Of a stretch of 64,000 nucleotides of DNA, positions 63,276 through 64,000 are shown piece by piece (position 1 is the stretch's first letter; every line of letters starts with the position of its first letter). Position numbers and translations under genes: made by a program. The notes beneath the pieces are model-generated. The model was not told the DNA's origin and ran no database searches. It was given only the letters and a program-made list of their open reading frames with translations. This stretch comes from Methanobacterium_B sp963703015 (lineage in GTDB: Archaea > Methanobacteriota > Methanobacteria > Methanobacteriales > Methanobacteriaceae), in the NCBI GenBank assembly GCA_963703015.1, contig OY969779.1, positions 744,001 to 808,000 on the forward strand, given 5' to 3'.

Positions 63276-64000
63276 TCATTCCTTCAATAGGTTTGGGTTA
63301 AATTTTTCATCTGTAAATTCTTCCTTTAGATCTTCTATCTTTGAATCGTAAAAAATTAAAACCGCTCTTATGATATTTAACCATTCCTTGGCAGCTTCCT
63401 TTGAAGTTGCTGCAATGTAACCTTGCCCTACAACTATTTTTTCAGGCTTAAATTCATTAGATATAAAATAAACTTGTTCTTCATCATTTAATTCTTCATC
63501 AAATAATTCTTTCCAGAGATCTTTTAATGAAAACCTTTCAAAGAGTTGTTTAGATTTGATGAATTGATATTTGTTTTTAATATCTGCATGCTTGTTTTTA
63601 GCATTTCTAAATTCATCTTCCACAATTTTAAGTTTTTCAGTTAATTTGGAGTTAGAATTAGTTAAATCTTCATTTACCGAGACTAAGTTCTGGTTTTCTG
63701 TTTCCAGATTCTTTTTCTCTCTAGCTAAAATTAATATATTTTCCCTTGATTCAGTTAAATTGTTTTCAAGTTCCCTGAATTTTTGAACGTTGGCTATTGA
63801 TATCAAGCCTGTTCTTATTATGGCGTTTTTTATTTCCTTCCTTATGATGGAGGGATCCATGTACTCCACATCATGGCCAAATGGGAATTTCATACGTTCA
63901 ACATGTCCAACCTTATCTTTGAGACATTTTCTGAACTTTTCAGCCAGTTCCCTGCCTGGTGCATCCACATCTGTTGCTATAAGCACTATATCTGCACCCT
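63276..64000 (-). CDS. Toprim-like and coiled-coil protein, N-terminus outside the window
   Basis: The visible 236 residues plus open frame to the edge. The start reads ADIVLIATDVDAPGRELAEKF, which is the Asp-x-Asp-xx-Gly part of a Toprim metal site as in primases and topoisomerases. Residues about 65-150 are a coiled coil, and the C-terminal 85 residues form a separate globular unit with VYFISNEFKPEKIVVGQGYIA. A GTG at 63986 with GGGTG in front exists but would cut the Toprim fold, so I treat the gene as partial. Possibly a nucleic-acid or small-molecule phosphotransfer enzyme; family unknown. Confidence 0.65.
   Translation of the reverse strand, partial: GADIVLIATDVDAPGRELAEKFRKCLKDKVGHVERMKFPFGHDVEYMDPSIIRKEIKNAIIRTGLISIANVQKFRELENNLTESRENILILAREKKNLETENQNLVSVNEDLTNSNSKLTEKLKIVEDEFRNAKNKHADIKNKYQFIKSKQLFERFSLKDLWKELFDEELNDEEQVYFISNEFKPEKIVVGQGYIAATSKEAAKEWLNIIRAVLIFYDSKIEDLKEEFTDEKFNPNLLKE

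Overview
The window looks like chromosome from a low-GC hydrogenotrophic methanogen of the Methanobacteriales, most likely Methanobacterium or a close relative. The pointers are a trpEGCFBAD operon facing a divergent trpY-like regulator, archaeal TBP, Pelota, FEN-1 and CDC48, a NurA-HerA-Mre11-Rad50 cluster, AksA and homoaconitase (coenzyme B), a DUF98 chorismate lyase (methanopterin), the NifH-like CfbC (F430), an FmdE-family protein, MurG-like and MraY-like envelope enzymes (pseudomurein) and large adhesin-like surface proteins. Ribosome-binding sites of the GGTGA / GGAGG type are common and decide many starts. TTG starts are frequent. No CRISPR array, insertion sequence, integrase or rRNA was seen.

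Layout. 1-6.7 kb: trp operon on the minus strand (trpD runs off the left edge) and trpY on the plus strand, with palindromic TGTACA-type sites between them. 6.7-9.1 kb: hypC, then a flavoprotein disulfide reductase and an FmdE-family gene. 9.1-13.7 kb: two tiny membrane proteins, MurG-like and MraY-like enzymes around a TauE/SafE permease, and pelota. 13.9-18.6 kb: REC-PAS protein, MarR regulator, drug-efflux MFS and a secreted Ig-like protein. 19-23 kb: prephenate dehydrogenase with an apparent FDX-ACB C-terminal domain, and CDC48. 23-33 kb: a frameshifted surface protein, a zinc-ribbon protein, the AhcY/SIHH gene, a DUF2119 protein and a 978-residue adhesin-like protein, separated by long AT-rich gaps. 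33-39 kb: fen, chorismate lyase, hacA and aksA in one direction, a CYTH phosphatase/cyclase pair, and TBP. 39-43 kb: a phosphoserine phosphatase fused to an acidic repeat and a long coiled coil, and a second MFS. 43-49.4 kb: rad50, mre11, herA and nurA as one overlapping operon. 49.6-54.5 kb: small regulators and the nucleotide-sugar genes galE, galU and rfbB. 55 kb: tRNA-Leu(GAG). 55-64 kb: DUF371, MBL-fold and GIY-YIG proteins, cfbC with an overlapping CBS gene, a MarR-MFS pair, a U32 protease-like protein, purF and a Toprim/coiled-coil protein cut by the right edge.

Most of the window is ordinary core methanogen genome. The parts that deserve a second look are the domain fusions (TyrA plus FDX-ACB; SerB plus coiled coil), three genes whose frame or start looks damaged around short A-runs, two genes whose best Shine-Dalgarno points at a non-standard start codon, a 219-bp perfect repeat in the adhesin gene, a possible small RNA near 50.25 kb, and a metallo-carboxypeptidase-like reading of DUF2119. 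I did not find a clearly new multigene system. All function calls come from recognising motifs by eye, not from a search.
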